Shown here: piece after piece, positions 9,646 to 18,053 of the stretch
Position numbering within the stretch: position 1 is the stretch's first letter
Layout: every line of letters starts with the position of its first letter
Assembly: GCF_000741135.1 (NCBI RefSeq)
Contig: NZ_JGYU01000007.1
Location: forward strand, 1-64,000
Direction: 5' to 3'
Source of the DNA: Bifidobacterium choerinum
GTDB taxonomy: Bacteria; Actinomycetota; Actinomycetes; Actinomycetales; Bifidobacteriaceae
DNA: 64,000 nt
Position numbers and translations under genes: made by a program
Notes under the pieces: model-generated
What the model saw: the letters and a program-made list of their open reading frames with translations, nothing else
Database searches by the model: none
What the model was told of the DNA's origin: nothing

Positions 9646-10476
9646 CTACCGGGACGCCGATGCCGATGTCGATCGCTTCGCCGACGTCGTCGATTTCGAC
9701 GTCGTTTTCTTCGCCGTCGCCGTTTTCCTTGTCTTCGCCGATGCCGCCGTCCTGCGCGTCGCCGCCGCGCGCTTCGCCGGGTGGCGCGTGCCGGTGCGCG
9801 CCGACGGCAGGTCGAGGAAATCGCCGGCGCTCGGGCACGAGTCGGCCAGCGGGCACCATGCGCACTGCGGCGTGCGCGCCGTGCACAATGTGCGGCCGAA
9901 GATGATGAGGCGGTGCGACAGGTCGGTCCACTCCTCGGGCGGGAACGCGGCCGTCACGTCGTGTTCGATGTCCTCGGGGGCGATCTCGTCGGCGTCGCGC
10001 CAGCCGAGGCGCCCGGTGACGCGGATGACATGCGTGTCCACCGGGAATCCCGGAATGTGGAACGCGTTGCCGAGCACGACGTTCGCCGTCTTGCGTCCGA
10101 CGCCGGGCAGCGACGTCAGCTCCGCCATCGTATGCGGCACGACGCCGCCGAAGCGCGTCGCGAGCGCCTGCGCGAGCTCGATGATGTGCTTGCTTTTCAT
10201 CCGGTAGAAGCCGAGCGTGCGGATGATCGACTCGACGTCGCTGATGTTCGCCTTCGCGAGCGCGTCGGCGTTCGGATAGCAGGAGAACAGCTCCGGCGTG
10301 ACGCCGTTGACGCGCCGGTCGGTCGTCTGCGCGCTGAGCACCGTCGCGACGATCAGTTCGAAGGGCGTGCGGTAGTCGAGCTGGCATTTCGTGACCGGGA
10401 TGAATTCGCGCAGCCGATCGTATTCGCGGTGCATGCGCGTGACGCGCGCCCGCTTCGATTCCCGTTTCGCGGCCAT
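9646..10476 (-). CDS. nth: Endonuclease III (DNA glycosylase/AP lyase)
   Basis: Base-excision repair enzyme that removes oxidised pyrimidines and cuts the abasic strand. The helix-hairpin-helix sequence LPGVGRKTANVVL starts at residue 123 and carries the catalytic Lys129. The catalytic Asp is D147 in PVDTHV. The 4Fe-4S loop is intact as C198-x6-C205-x2-C208-x5-C214. Residues about 220-276 form an extra Ala/Lys/Arg/Ser/Thr tail, absent from E. coli Nth and probably DNA-binding and disordered. The start at 10476 has a GGAGGTG ribosome-binding site. It lies upstream of, and in the same direction as, the solute-binding protein gene with a 62-nt gap. Confidence 0.97.
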   Translation of the reverse strand: MAAKRESKRARVTRMHREYDRLREFIPVTKCQLDYRTPFELIVATVLSAQTTDRRVNGVTPELFSCYPNADALAKANISDVESIIRTLGFYRMKSKHIIELAQALATRFGGVVPHTMAELTSLPGVGRKTANVVLGNAFHIPGFPVDTHVIRVTGRLGWRDADEIAPEDIEHDVTAAFPPEEWTDLSHRLIIFGRTLCTARTPQCAWCPLADSCPSAGDFLDLPSARTGTRHPAKRAAATRRTAASAKTRKTATAKKTTSKSTTSAKRSTSASASR

Positions 10477-10593
10477 CGCCGCACCTCCCGTCCGTCATGC
10501 CGCCGTAGCGCGGTCGTCGGCTGCGACGCCGACATCCCCGAGTCTACTCCCGATGCCGGGTACGCGGGGAAGAAAAAAGAGGAGAGGGGAACG

Positions 10594-11355
10594 TCAGTCC
10601 TTCTTCGGCTTCGCCTTGCCGGCGGCCTGCTGCGCCTGCGCGCGCTCCTCGTCCTCCTCGGGCGGGTCGAAGCGGTAGCCGACGTTGCGCACGGTGCCGA
10701 TGACGTGCTCATATTCGCCGCCGAGCTTCGCGCGCAGGCGGCGGATGTGCACGTCGACGGTGCGCGTGCCGCCGTAGTAGTCGTATCCCCACACCTCCTG
10801 CAGCAGCTGCGCGCGCGTGAACACACGCCCCGGATGCTGCACGAGGTACTTGAGCAGCTCGAACTCCTTGTAGGCGAGATCGATCGGGATGCCGCGCAGG
10901 TTCGCCGTGTATCCGTTCGTGTCGACGACGAGGTCGCCGCAGCGGATCAGACCGTCCTCCTGCTCGTCGTTCGCCGGCGCGCCGGAGGAGGCGGCGACGA
11001 CGTTCGCGGCGCCGCGCTCGGCGACGAGCCGCAGCCTACCCTCGACCTCGGCGGGCGACGCGGAGGAGACGACGACGTCGGTGACGCCCCATTCGGCGTT
11101 GACGACGGTGAAGCCGCCCTCGGTCAGGATCAGCACGATCGGCGTCGACAGTCCGGAGGCGTGGATGAGGCGGCACAGCGTCTTCGCGGTGGCGAGGTCG
11201 TCGCGGCCATCGAGGAACAGAATCGTGTTCTCCGGCATCTTGACGAGGCTCGCGGCGTCCATCGGCAGCACGCGCACGCGGTGGGAGAGCAGCGCGAGCG
11301 AGGGCAATACGGAAGCCGGATCGTGGGAGAAGGTCATCAGTGTCAGATCCGTCAC
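10594..11355 (-). CDS. glnR: GlnR-type OmpR-family transcriptional regulator
   Basis: Orphan response regulator that in Actinobacteria controls nitrogen assimilation genes such as glnA and amtB. The N-terminal receiver-like domain (to about residue 115) carries FLDGRDDL with Asp49, the residue that stabilises GlnR dimers rather than being phosphorylated. The C-terminal winged helix (about 140-235) contains the highly conserved YKEFELLKYLVQHPGRVF, QLLQEVWGYDY and GTRTVDVHIRRLRAKLG segments. A charged Lys/Ala tail follows. No sensor kinase is adjacent, as expected for GlnR. The GTG start at 11355 has AAGGGG six bases upstream. It is divergent from a membrane-protein gene. Confidence 0.92.
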   Translation of the reverse strand: MTDLTLMTFSHDPASVLPSLALLSHRVRVLPMDAASLVKMPENTILFLDGRDDLATAKTLCRLIHASGLSTPIVLILTEGGFTVVNAEWGVTDVVVSSASPAEVEGRLRLVAERGAANVVAASSGAPANDEQEDGLIRCGDLVVDTNGYTANLRGIPIDLAYKEFELLKYLVQHPGRVFTRAQLLQEVWGYDYYGGTRTVDVHIRRLRAKLGGEYEHVIGTVRNVGYRFDPPEEDEERAQAQQAAGKAKPKKD

Positions 11356-11410
11356 AATGTGCCCCTTTTCGGATGTCTCATGCGGTCGCGCGCATTCGGC
11401 GCTGCCTTAT

Positions 11411-11416
11411 ATTGTA
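11411..11416 (-). promoter_or_regulatory. Probable -10 box of glnR
   Basis: The minus strand reads GTACAATAT about 55 nt upstream of the glnR start. The same nonamer occurs before hom (46196) and before the glycosyltransferase gene at 62217, which supports a real promoter element. Confidence 0.5.
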
Positions 11417-11636
11417 CCGACAAGCACGGTCCCGGCGACTGAAGCGTTCCAGTATGAGAGCGCCGGCCACGCGCGCCGGCGGCCGTATGGTACCTGCATC
11501 GTCGTGGGCGCGCACGGCCTTGCACGGCGCGAATGTGCGCGGCGGCGACTAGATTGGTCATCGACTGACGACAGATGCGAGCCCGTCGCGCCGAAGCGGA
11601 CGCGGCGTGCGGACGAGACGACCCGAGGTGAATGCC

Positions 11637-12383
11637 ATGACCGATATGAAGAACGCCGACGTCCCCGAAGGCGGCGCGCCGCTGATGCAGCCGTCGCGCT
11701 CCGTGACCCGGCCGCTGCTCGTGCAGATCGTCGCGTACGTCGTCCTCGTCGCGCTCGCCTGCATCCCCGGCAGCGCGAACGTCGGCGGCGTCGTCTACTC
11801 GCTGCTGCTGTCCGTCGTCGGCGTCCTCATCATGCTGTCCGCGTTCTTCACGCCGCTGCGCGACGGGCTGCCCGGCCGCATCACCGCGTGCGTGCTCGGC
11901 TTCTGCTCGATGATCTGCGCGGCGACGCCGTTCCTCGGCGAACTCGTCTTCGGCGTGCACCCCGACGGCGTCGAACGTTCGGAGTCGCTGTCCGTGTCCG
12001 CATGGCTCGCCGGCTGCGCGACGTTGCTCGTCATGCTGCTCGTCGTCTCCTTCGCCCGGCAGATGGCACGCAACCCGCGCACGGACATGATCGTGCAGAT
12101 GTCGCATATGGTCATGGACGGCGTCAGCTGCATCGCCGCGGCCGGCTGGTGCTTCCTGCCGATGCTGATGCACGCCGACGGCGTGCGGCCCGTCGTGCGT
12201 GCGCTCACGCTCGCCGCCGTCGCGCTCGTCGCGCTTGCGCTCGCGGCGATGTCGTGCCTGTGGACGCGCGACGTGCGGCCGCTCGACGACGCGCGCTCGC
12301 CATGGATCGGCATGGGGATGATGCCGGTGATGCTCACCGGCGCCGCCGTTGGTATCGCGGTGTTGGTAATGTTGCTCGTGTGA
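11637..12383 (+). CDS. Multi-pass membrane protein of unknown function
   Basis: Not recognised. The 248-residue protein has about seven hydrophobic segments (near residues 24-43, 50-70, 82-103, 122-138, 158-178, 186-206 and 222-247) with short charged loops. One loop has RQMARNPRTD. No transporter or enzyme motif was identified. The ATG at 11637 follows GAGGTGA, which favours it over the upstream in-frame start. The gene is divergent from glnR and ends at a hairpin shared with ppa. Confidence 0.75.
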   Translation: MTDMKNADVPEGGAPLMQPSRSVTRPLLVQIVAYVVLVALACIPGSANVGGVVYSLLLSVVGVLIMLSAFFTPLRDGLPGRITACVLGFCSMICAATPFLGELVFGVHPDGVERSESLSVSAWLAGCATLLVMLLVVSFARQMARNPRTDMIVQMSHMVMDGVSCIAAAGWCFLPMLMHADGVRPVVRALTLAAVALVALALAAMSCLWTRDVRPLDDARSPWIGMGMMPVMLTGAAVGIAVLVMLLV

Positions 12384-12418
12384 TGGCGGACAGGGCGCCG
12401 TCGCTCTCTCTAGAATTA

Positions 12419-12461
12419 GGAACGATGAACCCCCGCCATGACGGCGGGGGTTCATCGTTCC
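12419..12461. terminator. Bidirectional terminator between the membrane protein and ppa
   Basis: A perfect 19-bp inverted repeat (12419-12437 with 12443-12461) around a 5-nt loop sits between convergent genes. Confidence 0.88.
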
Positions 12462-12502
12462 GTGTCGCCGCTGACGGGGGTGACGGCCGTGATCAGTTGC
12501 GA

Positions 12503-13024
12503 TCAGTCGTTGAGATCGGCGTCGTGCTCGGCCTTCTGCTGGGCCGCAAGACGCTCGCGCGCCTCCTTGATCTCCTTGTCGGCCGTGGCGGCGTCCGCCC
12601 AGTAGTCTCCCGGCATGACCTCCTTGCCCGGCTCAAGCGCCTTGTACTGCTCGAAGAAGTGCTTGATCTCGGCCTTGTGGAACTCGGAGACGTCGGCGAT
12701 GTCCTTGATGTTGTCGTAGCGCACGTCGTTCGGCACGCACAGCACCTTGTCGTCGCCGCCCTCTTCGTCCACCATGTGGTACAGGCCGACGGCGCGGCAC
12801 TCGACGACGCAGCCCGGGAACACCGAATCCGGGATCATGACGAGCGCGTCGAGCGGATCGCCGTCCTCGCCGAGCGTGCCGTCGATGTAGCCGTAGTCGT
12901 CCGGATAGCCCATCGCCGTGAACAGCGTGCGGTCGAGGAAGACGCGGCCCGAGGCCTGGTCGACTTCGTACTTGTTCTTCGATCCGCGCGGGATCTCCAC
13001 AACGACGTTGAAAGTTTCTGCCAT
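12503..13024 (-). CDS. ppa: Inorganic pyrophosphatase (family I)
   Basis: Hydrolyses pyrophosphate to phosphate and so pulls biosynthetic reactions forward; soluble, Mg-dependent. The 173-residue protein shows the family signatures: VVVEIPRGSKNKYEVD, FTAMGYPDDYGYIDGT, the metal-binding Asp cluster GEDGDPLDALVM (DGDPLD), and the KD-type segment DDKVLCVPND. The C terminus has an extra Lys/Glu-rich helix. The ATG at 13024 has a strong AAGGAGAA site, so the much longer open frame upstream of it is not coding. Confidence 0.97.
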   Translation of the reverse strand: MAETFNVVVEIPRGSKNKYEVDQASGRVFLDRTLFTAMGYPDDYGYIDGTLGEDGDPLDALVMIPDSVFPGCVVECRAVGLYHMVDEEGGDDKVLCVPNDVRYDNIKDIADVSEFHKAEIKHFFEQYKALEPGKEVMPGDYWADAATADKEIKEARERLAAQQKAEHDADLND

Positions 13025-13139
13025 GGTAGTTCTCCTTGGTTGATGAGTGTTGAAACCCGCTACCACCATACACCGCGCGCGTCCGGGCGACGGGCGTGCA
13101 CGCCGTGCATGAACAGCCGTGACACGCTGCCGCGGATAT

Positions 13140-13188
13140 GACGGCGGGGAGGACGCCGCTCGGACCGAGCCGCGCCCTCCCCGCCGTC
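13140..13188 (-). terminator. Terminator of the GlgE-like gene
   Basis: A 13-bp perfect outer stem (13140-13152 with 13176-13188) encloses further pairing (GCTCGG with CCGAGC). It lies 24 nt after the stop of the minus-strand gene. Confidence 0.8.
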
Positions 13189-13212
13189 GGCGATGCGTGA
13201 TGCCACCGCCAC

Positions 13213-15252
13213 TCAGTATTCGACGCTGAGGATGTGCGCGACGTCCGCCCACGGCGCGAGCGCGACGAAGTTGTCCCAGCTCCAGTCGAATTCGCGGCCG
13301 GTCAGCTGGTCCTTGACGCGGTAGGTGCCGTCGGTCGGCAGGCCGAGCGCGTTGAGGTCGACATGCACGTTCGACTGCTGCTCGTGGTAGCCGTCGAGGT
13401 TGACGACGACGATCAGCGTGTCCGGCTTGCCGGTGCCGGTGTATTCGGCCGGAGTCTGGCGCGCGAAGGCGAGGATGCTCGGGTTCGCGCTCGGCAGCAC
13501 TGTGAGGTTGTGGTAGCTGCGCGTGGCCGGATGCGCGTTGCGGATCGCGTTGAGCGAGGCGACGAGTTTGGCGATGCCGTAGTCGTCGCTCTTGTCCCAG
13601 TCGCGCACGCGGATCGTGTCGAGCTCGCTGACGGCCGGCTGCTCGGCGCCGTCGCGCTGTGTGTTCTCGACGAGCTCGTAGCCGTTGTAGACGCCCCACG
13701 TCGGCGAACCCATCGCGGCGAGCACGGCGCGCACCGCGTAACCGGCGATGCCGTTGTCGCGCAGGTAGTTGCTCAGCGAATCCGGCGTCGTCGGCCAGAA
13801 CGCGTTGTGCTGCCAGAACGCGGTGTCCGAGTTCGTGGCCGTCAGGAACGCGTCGACCTCCTCCTTCGTGTTGCGCCACGCGAAGGTGCCGTAGGACTGC
13901 GTGAAGCCGGCGCAGGCGAGCGCGCGCGTCAGCGACGGACGGTCGCCGTCCTCGGCGAGGAACAGCACCTGCGGGTGCGCCTTGACGACCTCGGCGATGA
14001 CGTCCTGCCAGAAGCGCACCGGCGTCGCCTCGGGCGCGCCGACGCGGAAGGCGGTGACGCCCAGGTCGATCCAGACGCCGAGCGCGGCCACGGCCGCCTT
14101 CTCGATACCGGCGAAGTCGTTGTCGTAGTCGATCGTGCCGTCGGCGCGGAACCACTGCGGGTGCGCGGCCTTCCACGCATGGTCGGCGGCGAAGGCGAGC
14201 GTGAAGTCGAGCGCGACCTCGAGGCCGAGCTCATGGGCGTGGCCGACGAATGCGCGCAAGTCGTCGACGGAGCCGAGCGCCGGGTCGACCGACTCGTGGT
14301 CGGTGACGGCGCCGGCGTCGTCGGTCGGGAGGATCTGCGGCAGGTAGACGATGCCGAAGCCTTCGTCCTTCGCGCGTTCGAGGCCGCTCATCGCCGTATG
14401 CAGGTCGCCCGGCGTGACGGTGCCGTCCTCGTGCCTGACGGCGCCTTCGGAACGCGGGAAGAACTGGTACCAGGCGCCGAAGCTCGACTTCGGGCGCTCG
14501 ACGCGCAGCGGACGGTCGGCGCTCGCCGTCAGGCCGTCGCGCAGCGGATTCGTCCGATGCAGCGCGAGGATCTCGTCGGCATGCGCGATCGCGATGCGGT
14601 CGGCGGCGTCGACGGTCTCGTCGAGCATCTCCTTGGCGGTGTCGCGCAGCATCCTGCGCTGCTGCGCGTCGAGTGCGGCGTCGCGCGTGCCGGCCCAGCG
14701 ACCGAGGATCTCGGAGCCCTCCTTAGCGATCGCGTCCGAGGCCGGTTCCTCGTCGGCGCGCTGCAGCCAGTCGGCGAAGGTGTCGGCCCAGCCTTCGACG
14801 GCGAACTTCCAGTTGCCCAGCTGCTTGGCCGTTTCGGCGAAGGACTCGTCCCACGGGGCGACGTCGGTGTGCTCGCCGGCCTGCAATGTGACGGCGTACG
14901 ATTCGAGGTCGGTGTTCGTGAGCGTCATCGGCTTGCGCGCCATGATGCGGCCGCGCTGGCCCTTGAGGACGCCGGTGGCTCCGACGTGGCCGGTCCCCTC
15001 CATGAAGACGCGGGCCGTCACCGTGAACGGCTCGCCGAGTTCGACGCGCGGCATGAAGGCGCCGTCCTCGCTCGCCGGGGTGACGTTCGTGATCGCGACG
15101 CGGCCGAACTGGCCGGGTTCCTTGGCCGCGATCGGCAGTGCAGGCGCATCCCCCGTGAACTGCGGTTGCTTCTTCGCGCGCGGCTTGCGCGTGCGGGAGG
15201 TCGTGCTGGTCGTTGTTTCCTGAGTGTGTTGTGCTTCTCTCATGCCCCTCAT
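13213..15252 (-). CDS. GlgE-like GH13 protein lacking the catalytic nucleophile
   Basis: Resembles GlgE, the maltosyltransferase that extends alpha-glucan from maltose-1-phosphate. It has the GlgE N-terminal beta-domain (about 48-150), a helical insert, the hallmark FGAWYQFFPRSEGA at 258-271, the GH13 barrel and a C-terminal beta-domain. The general acid is present (FLAED, E434), as is the third acidic residue (TPD near 490). However, the nucleophile segment, normally FRVDNP, reads FRVGAP, so Asp is replaced by Gly405. The Lys/Tyr-rich loop that GlgE uses near the phosphate is also missing after GTIDYDNDF. It is therefore unlikely to be a normal retaining enzyme and may be a glucan-binding or regulatory relative. 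The start is uncertain (15252 or 15243). No other GlgE-pathway gene is nearby. Confidence 0.8.
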   Translation of the reverse strand: MRGMREAQHTQETTTSTTSRTRKPRAKKQPQFTGDAPALPIAAKEPGQFGRVAITNVTPASEDGAFMPRVELGEPFTVTARVFMEGTGHVGATGVLKGQRGRIMARKPMTLTNTDLESYAVTLQAGEHTDVAPWDESFAETAKQLGNWKFAVEGWADTFADWLQRADEEPASDAIAKEGSEILGRWAGTRDAALDAQQRRMLRDTAKEMLDETVDAADRIAIAHADEILALHRTNPLRDGLTASADRPLRVERPKSSFGAWYQFFPRSEGAVRHEDGTVTPGDLHTAMSGLERAKDEGFGIVYLPQILPTDDAGAVTDHESVDPALGSVDDLRAFVGHAHELGLEVALDFTLAFAADHAWKAAHPQWFRADGTIDYDNDFAGIEKAAVAALGVWIDLGVTAFRVGAPEATPVRFWQDVIAEVVKAHPQVLFLAEDGDRPSLTRALACAGFTQSYGTFAWRNTKEEVDAFLTATNSDTAFWQHNAFWPTTPDSLSNYLRDNGIAGYAVRAVLAAMGSPTWGVYNGYELVENTQRDGAEQPAVSELDTIRVRDWDKSDDYGIAKLVASLNAIRNAHPATRSYHNLTVLPSANPSILAFARQTPAEYTGTGKPDTLIVVVNLDGYHEQQSNVHVDLNALGLPTDGTYRVKDQLTGREFDWSWDNFVALAPWADVAHILSVEY

Positions 15253-15365
15253 TGTATGGACATGCTGTGAACAGGGGGGCGGATTTGGTCACATCGGTGA
15301 AACATCCTGTATCGCGGGCGTCCAAAGCACAATCACGGCGCATTGTCATATCGGGCGTGATCCGA

Positions 15366-15439
15366 TGTGGGAATGTGGATGGATTCGCGCGCGCATGCAC
15401 CGATGTGGATGGCATGTGGATAAAGCACAGTGTGGATAA
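15366..15439. promoter_or_regulatory. Cluster of DnaA-box-like sites
   Basis: Two perfect DnaA boxes (TGTGGATAA at 15415-15423 and 15431-15439, reverse complement TTATCCACA) are preceded by partial copies TGTGGATGG at 15374 and 15404 and TGTGGGAAT at 15366, all in the same orientation. They fill part of the 333-nt gap between the GlgE-like gene and the surface-protein gene. The rest of that gap (15253-15365 and 15440-15585) shows no gene. No dnaA, dnaN or rpmH is nearby, so this is not evidently the chromosome origin. Confidence 0.55.
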
Positions 15440-15585
15440 CAGTCCGTGTCGTCCCCAAATGGCCGCCGAGCCTGCCTTCCGGTCACAACGCCCGGTTGTG
15501 CTTGCGCCTCCGAAGCGGCCGGTGCCAAGCTCGAGCCAGCCGTCGCAACGGCGGCGATCAGCATGCACCAACGGAAGGAACTGCA

Positions 15586-17880
15586 ATGACGCGATTCACA
15601 TCGATCCTGCATCGCGCGGCCGCCGCCGTGGCGGCCTGCGCGGCGGTCCTCGCGCCGGTCGCGGTCGCTGACGCGGCCGAAGGCGAGAAGCTCACCGAGG
15701 CGAGCCCCTACAACTTCACATATTTCAACGGAGGCGTCCTGTACGAGATCGGCCCCGTGGGCCATGACGGCGCGGGACTCGACTACTACTGCATCCAGCA
15801 GGACAAGAACACGAACTACACGGTCGGCGCGGCGACGACGATGCAGGATTCGCTCAACGCGCGCAAGGCGGCCGTGCTCATCAGCCGCTACCCGCACACC
15901 GAGGTCAAGCAGGACGTCACGCACGCGGCGATCGCCGTCATCCTGCATGATTTCTTCGACACGAGCACCGGACCGCAGGGGTGGCCGTCGTCGCGCGCGA
16001 GCCTCAAAAAGCGCTATCCGCAGATCTTCACGCGCGTCGACGAACTGCTTGCTGAAGCCGACGCGCTGACGCCGGCGAAGCTCAACACGAAGCTGTCCTA
16101 TGACGAAGGACGGCGCAACGGCGACGTGACCGTCTCAATCGACAACGCGCGCGGCGCGCCGGTGTCCGGCATCGGCTACACGCTGACGCTCGACGGGCCG
16201 GCCGTGTTCGCCGACGGCTCGCGCACCTGGCGTGGCGTCTCCAGCGACAAGGCCGCCGTCATCCGATGGGTGTCGACCGGCGACGGCGACGTGCGCGTCT
16301 CCGGATCGGCGAAGGTGCCGTCGGTCGACGTCATCACGTCGTCGCAGCGACTCGTCCGCGTCGGCGAAGGACAGGCGAAGGCCTTCGACGGAATCCGATT
16401 CCCAGCGAAGAAGACCTTCACGCCGACGATCCGCACCGTGACGACGCCGACGCTCATCGAAGCGGGCGTTCGCGTCACCGACGCCGTCGCCGTCGGCATG
16501 GCCGGCCCCGACGACGTCTGGCCGCGCGGCGAGACGCTCACCGTCGACGGCTGGTACTTCGACGGCCTGAACGCCGACGCCGTCACGCGGCGCATCGAAC
16601 GGCACGACGGCGAGCGCGCCGACGACTTCGTCAAGCGCGTCGCGACGACGCTCGGCCATCAACCCGTCGCGACCGCGCGACTGAGCTTCGACGCTCCCGG
16701 CGAACAGATGGCCGTCGCGCGCGACGCCGACGGCGACTACCATGCGACGGCCACGAGCGGCTTCGGCACATGGCTGTGGGCGGCGCGCCGCGACAAGCAG
16801 CACGGCTCGATGGGCGAATACCTCGCGCAGGACATCGTCACCGCGATCGTCGACGGCACCGAAACGAACGTCACGCGCCGCGACACCGTCGAAGTGCGCT
16901 CCGAAGCACATGAACACACGGCGCACATCGGCTCGCAGCTCATGGACACGATCTGGGTCAGTGGATTCCCCGACGACCACGGCAGCTGGAAGGGCGACGA
17001 GACGATCGGCGTCGGTACCGACGAGGAACACGCGCAGGTGAGCGTCTGGTGGGCCGGCGACGGCGATGGTGGCGACGACGAGCAGTGGCGTCCGGCAGGG
17101 GACAAACAGCCGCAGCCCGACGAGCACCACCGCCTCATCGGCGTCTGGGACTACGCGGCCGTCAACGGCGAACTGCGCGTCGGCGGGGGTGCGCCCGACG
17201 CGCACGGCGAGCCGGTCGACATCGTCGCCGAAGAGCCGGGCTGGTACGTCTTCGTCTGGAACTTCGCCGGCGACGATCGCGTCGCGCCCGCGGCGAGCTC
17301 GTACGCGGACAGCTGGGAACGCGTGCGCGTGCACGCGGAACCGGAGCCGGCGCTGACGCTGACGACGCAGGTCGACCATGCGAAGGTCAAGGTCGGCGAG
17401 CCGTTCCACGACGTCGCGACCGTACACGGCAACGTGCCCGAAGGCGCCGTCGTCGTCTTCGAGGCCTACGAGGCTGTCGACGAGGATGCGCAGCCCGGTA
17501 GGAACCGGCTGCTGCTCTCCGGTGCGCGGCAGCCGCTCGACCCGACGCTCGAGACGCAGCAGGCGACGAGCGAGGAGGCGCGTTCGCCGACGGCCGGCCT
17601 CGTGTACTGGAAGGCGACGTTGCTCAGCCTCGACGGCGACATCCTCGCGACGCACGAGATCGGCGCGCCCGGAGAGGTCGTCGAGGTCGTCGAAGAGCCG
17701 CCGGCGTCCAGCCGCGCGCAGCCGAAGGAGCAGCATACGCGCAATCCGAGGCCGGCGCTCGCGGCGACCGGCGCGTCCGCGGCGGCGCCGTTGACGGTGA
17801 CATGCATCCTGTGCGCGGCCGCGGGCGTCGCCGCAATCAGGATGCGCCATGATGCGAAGTGGCCGCCGCGCAAGCATTGA
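15586..17880 (+). CDS. LAATG-anchored surface protein with thioester-domain-like N terminus
   Basis: A 764-residue wall-anchored protein. It has a signal peptide (1-31, ending VAVADA), a large ectodomain and a sorting signal: LAATG at 725-729, a hydrophobic helix and a basic tail (IRMRHD). LAxTG is the motif used by class E sortases of high-GC Gram-positives. The first domain (about 40-125) resembles thioester domains of Gram-positive adhesins, with YYCIQQ (Cys69) followed by a VTHAAIAVILHDFFD segment. The latter corresponds to the usual TQxAIW motif but with His113 where the bonding Gln should be. Later Ig-like or prealbumin-like regions are suggested by repeated beta strands. The GGAAGGAA site sets the ATG at 15586. 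A role in adhesion is inferred. No sortase gene is in the window. Confidence 0.75.
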   Translation: MTRFTSILHRAAAAVAACAAVLAPVAVADAAEGEKLTEASPYNFTYFNGGVLYEIGPVGHDGAGLDYYCIQQDKNTNYTVGAATTMQDSLNARKAAVLISRYPHTEVKQDVTHAAIAVILHDFFDTSTGPQGWPSSRASLKKRYPQIFTRVDELLAEADALTPAKLNTKLSYDEGRRNGDVTVSIDNARGAPVSGIGYTLTLDGPAVFADGSRTWRGVSSDKAAVIRWVSTGDGDVRVSGSAKVPSVDVITSSQRLVRVGEGQAKAFDGIRFPAKKTFTPTIRTVTTPTLIEAGVRVTDAVAVGMAGPDDVWPRGETLTVDGWYFDGLNADAVTRRIERHDGERADDFVKRVATTLGHQPVATARLSFDAPGEQMAVARDADGDYHATATSGFGTWLWAARRDKQHGSMGEYLAQDIVTAIVDGTETNVTRRDTVEVRSEAHEHTAHIGSQLMDTIWVSGFPDDHGSWKGDETIGVGTDEEHAQVSVWWAGDGDGGDDEQWRPAGDKQPQPDEHHRLIGVWDYAAVNGELRVGGGAPDAHGEPVDIVAEEPGWYVFVWNFAGDDRVAPAASSYADSWERVRVHAEPEPALTLTTQVDHAKVKVGEPFHDVATVHGNVPEGAVVVFEAYEAVDEDAQPGRNRLLLSGARQPLDPTLETQQATSEEARSPTAGLVYWKATLLSLDGDILATHEIGAPGEVVEVVEEPPASSRAQPKEQHTRNPRPALAATGASAAAPLTVTCILCAAAGVAAIRMRHDAKWPPRKH

Positions 17881-17910
17881 GCACAAGCGCCGAGCGCGCA
17901 GCCCGATGGC

Positions 17911-17933
17911 GGCCGCGGCTTCATACCGCGGCC
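17911..17933 (+). terminator. Hairpin after the LAATG protein
   Basis: GGCCGCGG pairs with CCGCGGCC across a 7-nt loop, 30 nt after the stop codon. There is no T tract, so its strength is uncertain. Confidence 0.5.
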
Positions 17934-18053
17934 GTCACGGCGCCTGCACGCTGTCGGATGGAATCGCCACCGGCACTCGCCGCAGGCTGTACGATACCGA
18001 TGTACAACGGCGGCCGCGCCGGACGCGGCCAACGGCGTGGAGGAGATCAGGCA

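Noticed and set aside
9584..10498. Fusion of the solute-binding protein to the nth region in one long minus-strand frame
   Set aside because: The frame upstream of 9583 overlaps nth out of phase. A membrane-anchor start and a -10 box fit 9583.
13024..14176. N-terminal extension of ppa from the longer open frame
   Set aside because: A strong AAGGAGAA site and the family start MAETFNVVVEIPRG place the start at 13024. The upstream part is antisense-frame sequence of the neighbouring gene.
15253..15585. DnaA-box region as the chromosome origin
   Set aside because: No dnaA, dnaN, rpmH, rnpA or gidB is near, and no AT-rich unwinding stretch was seen.
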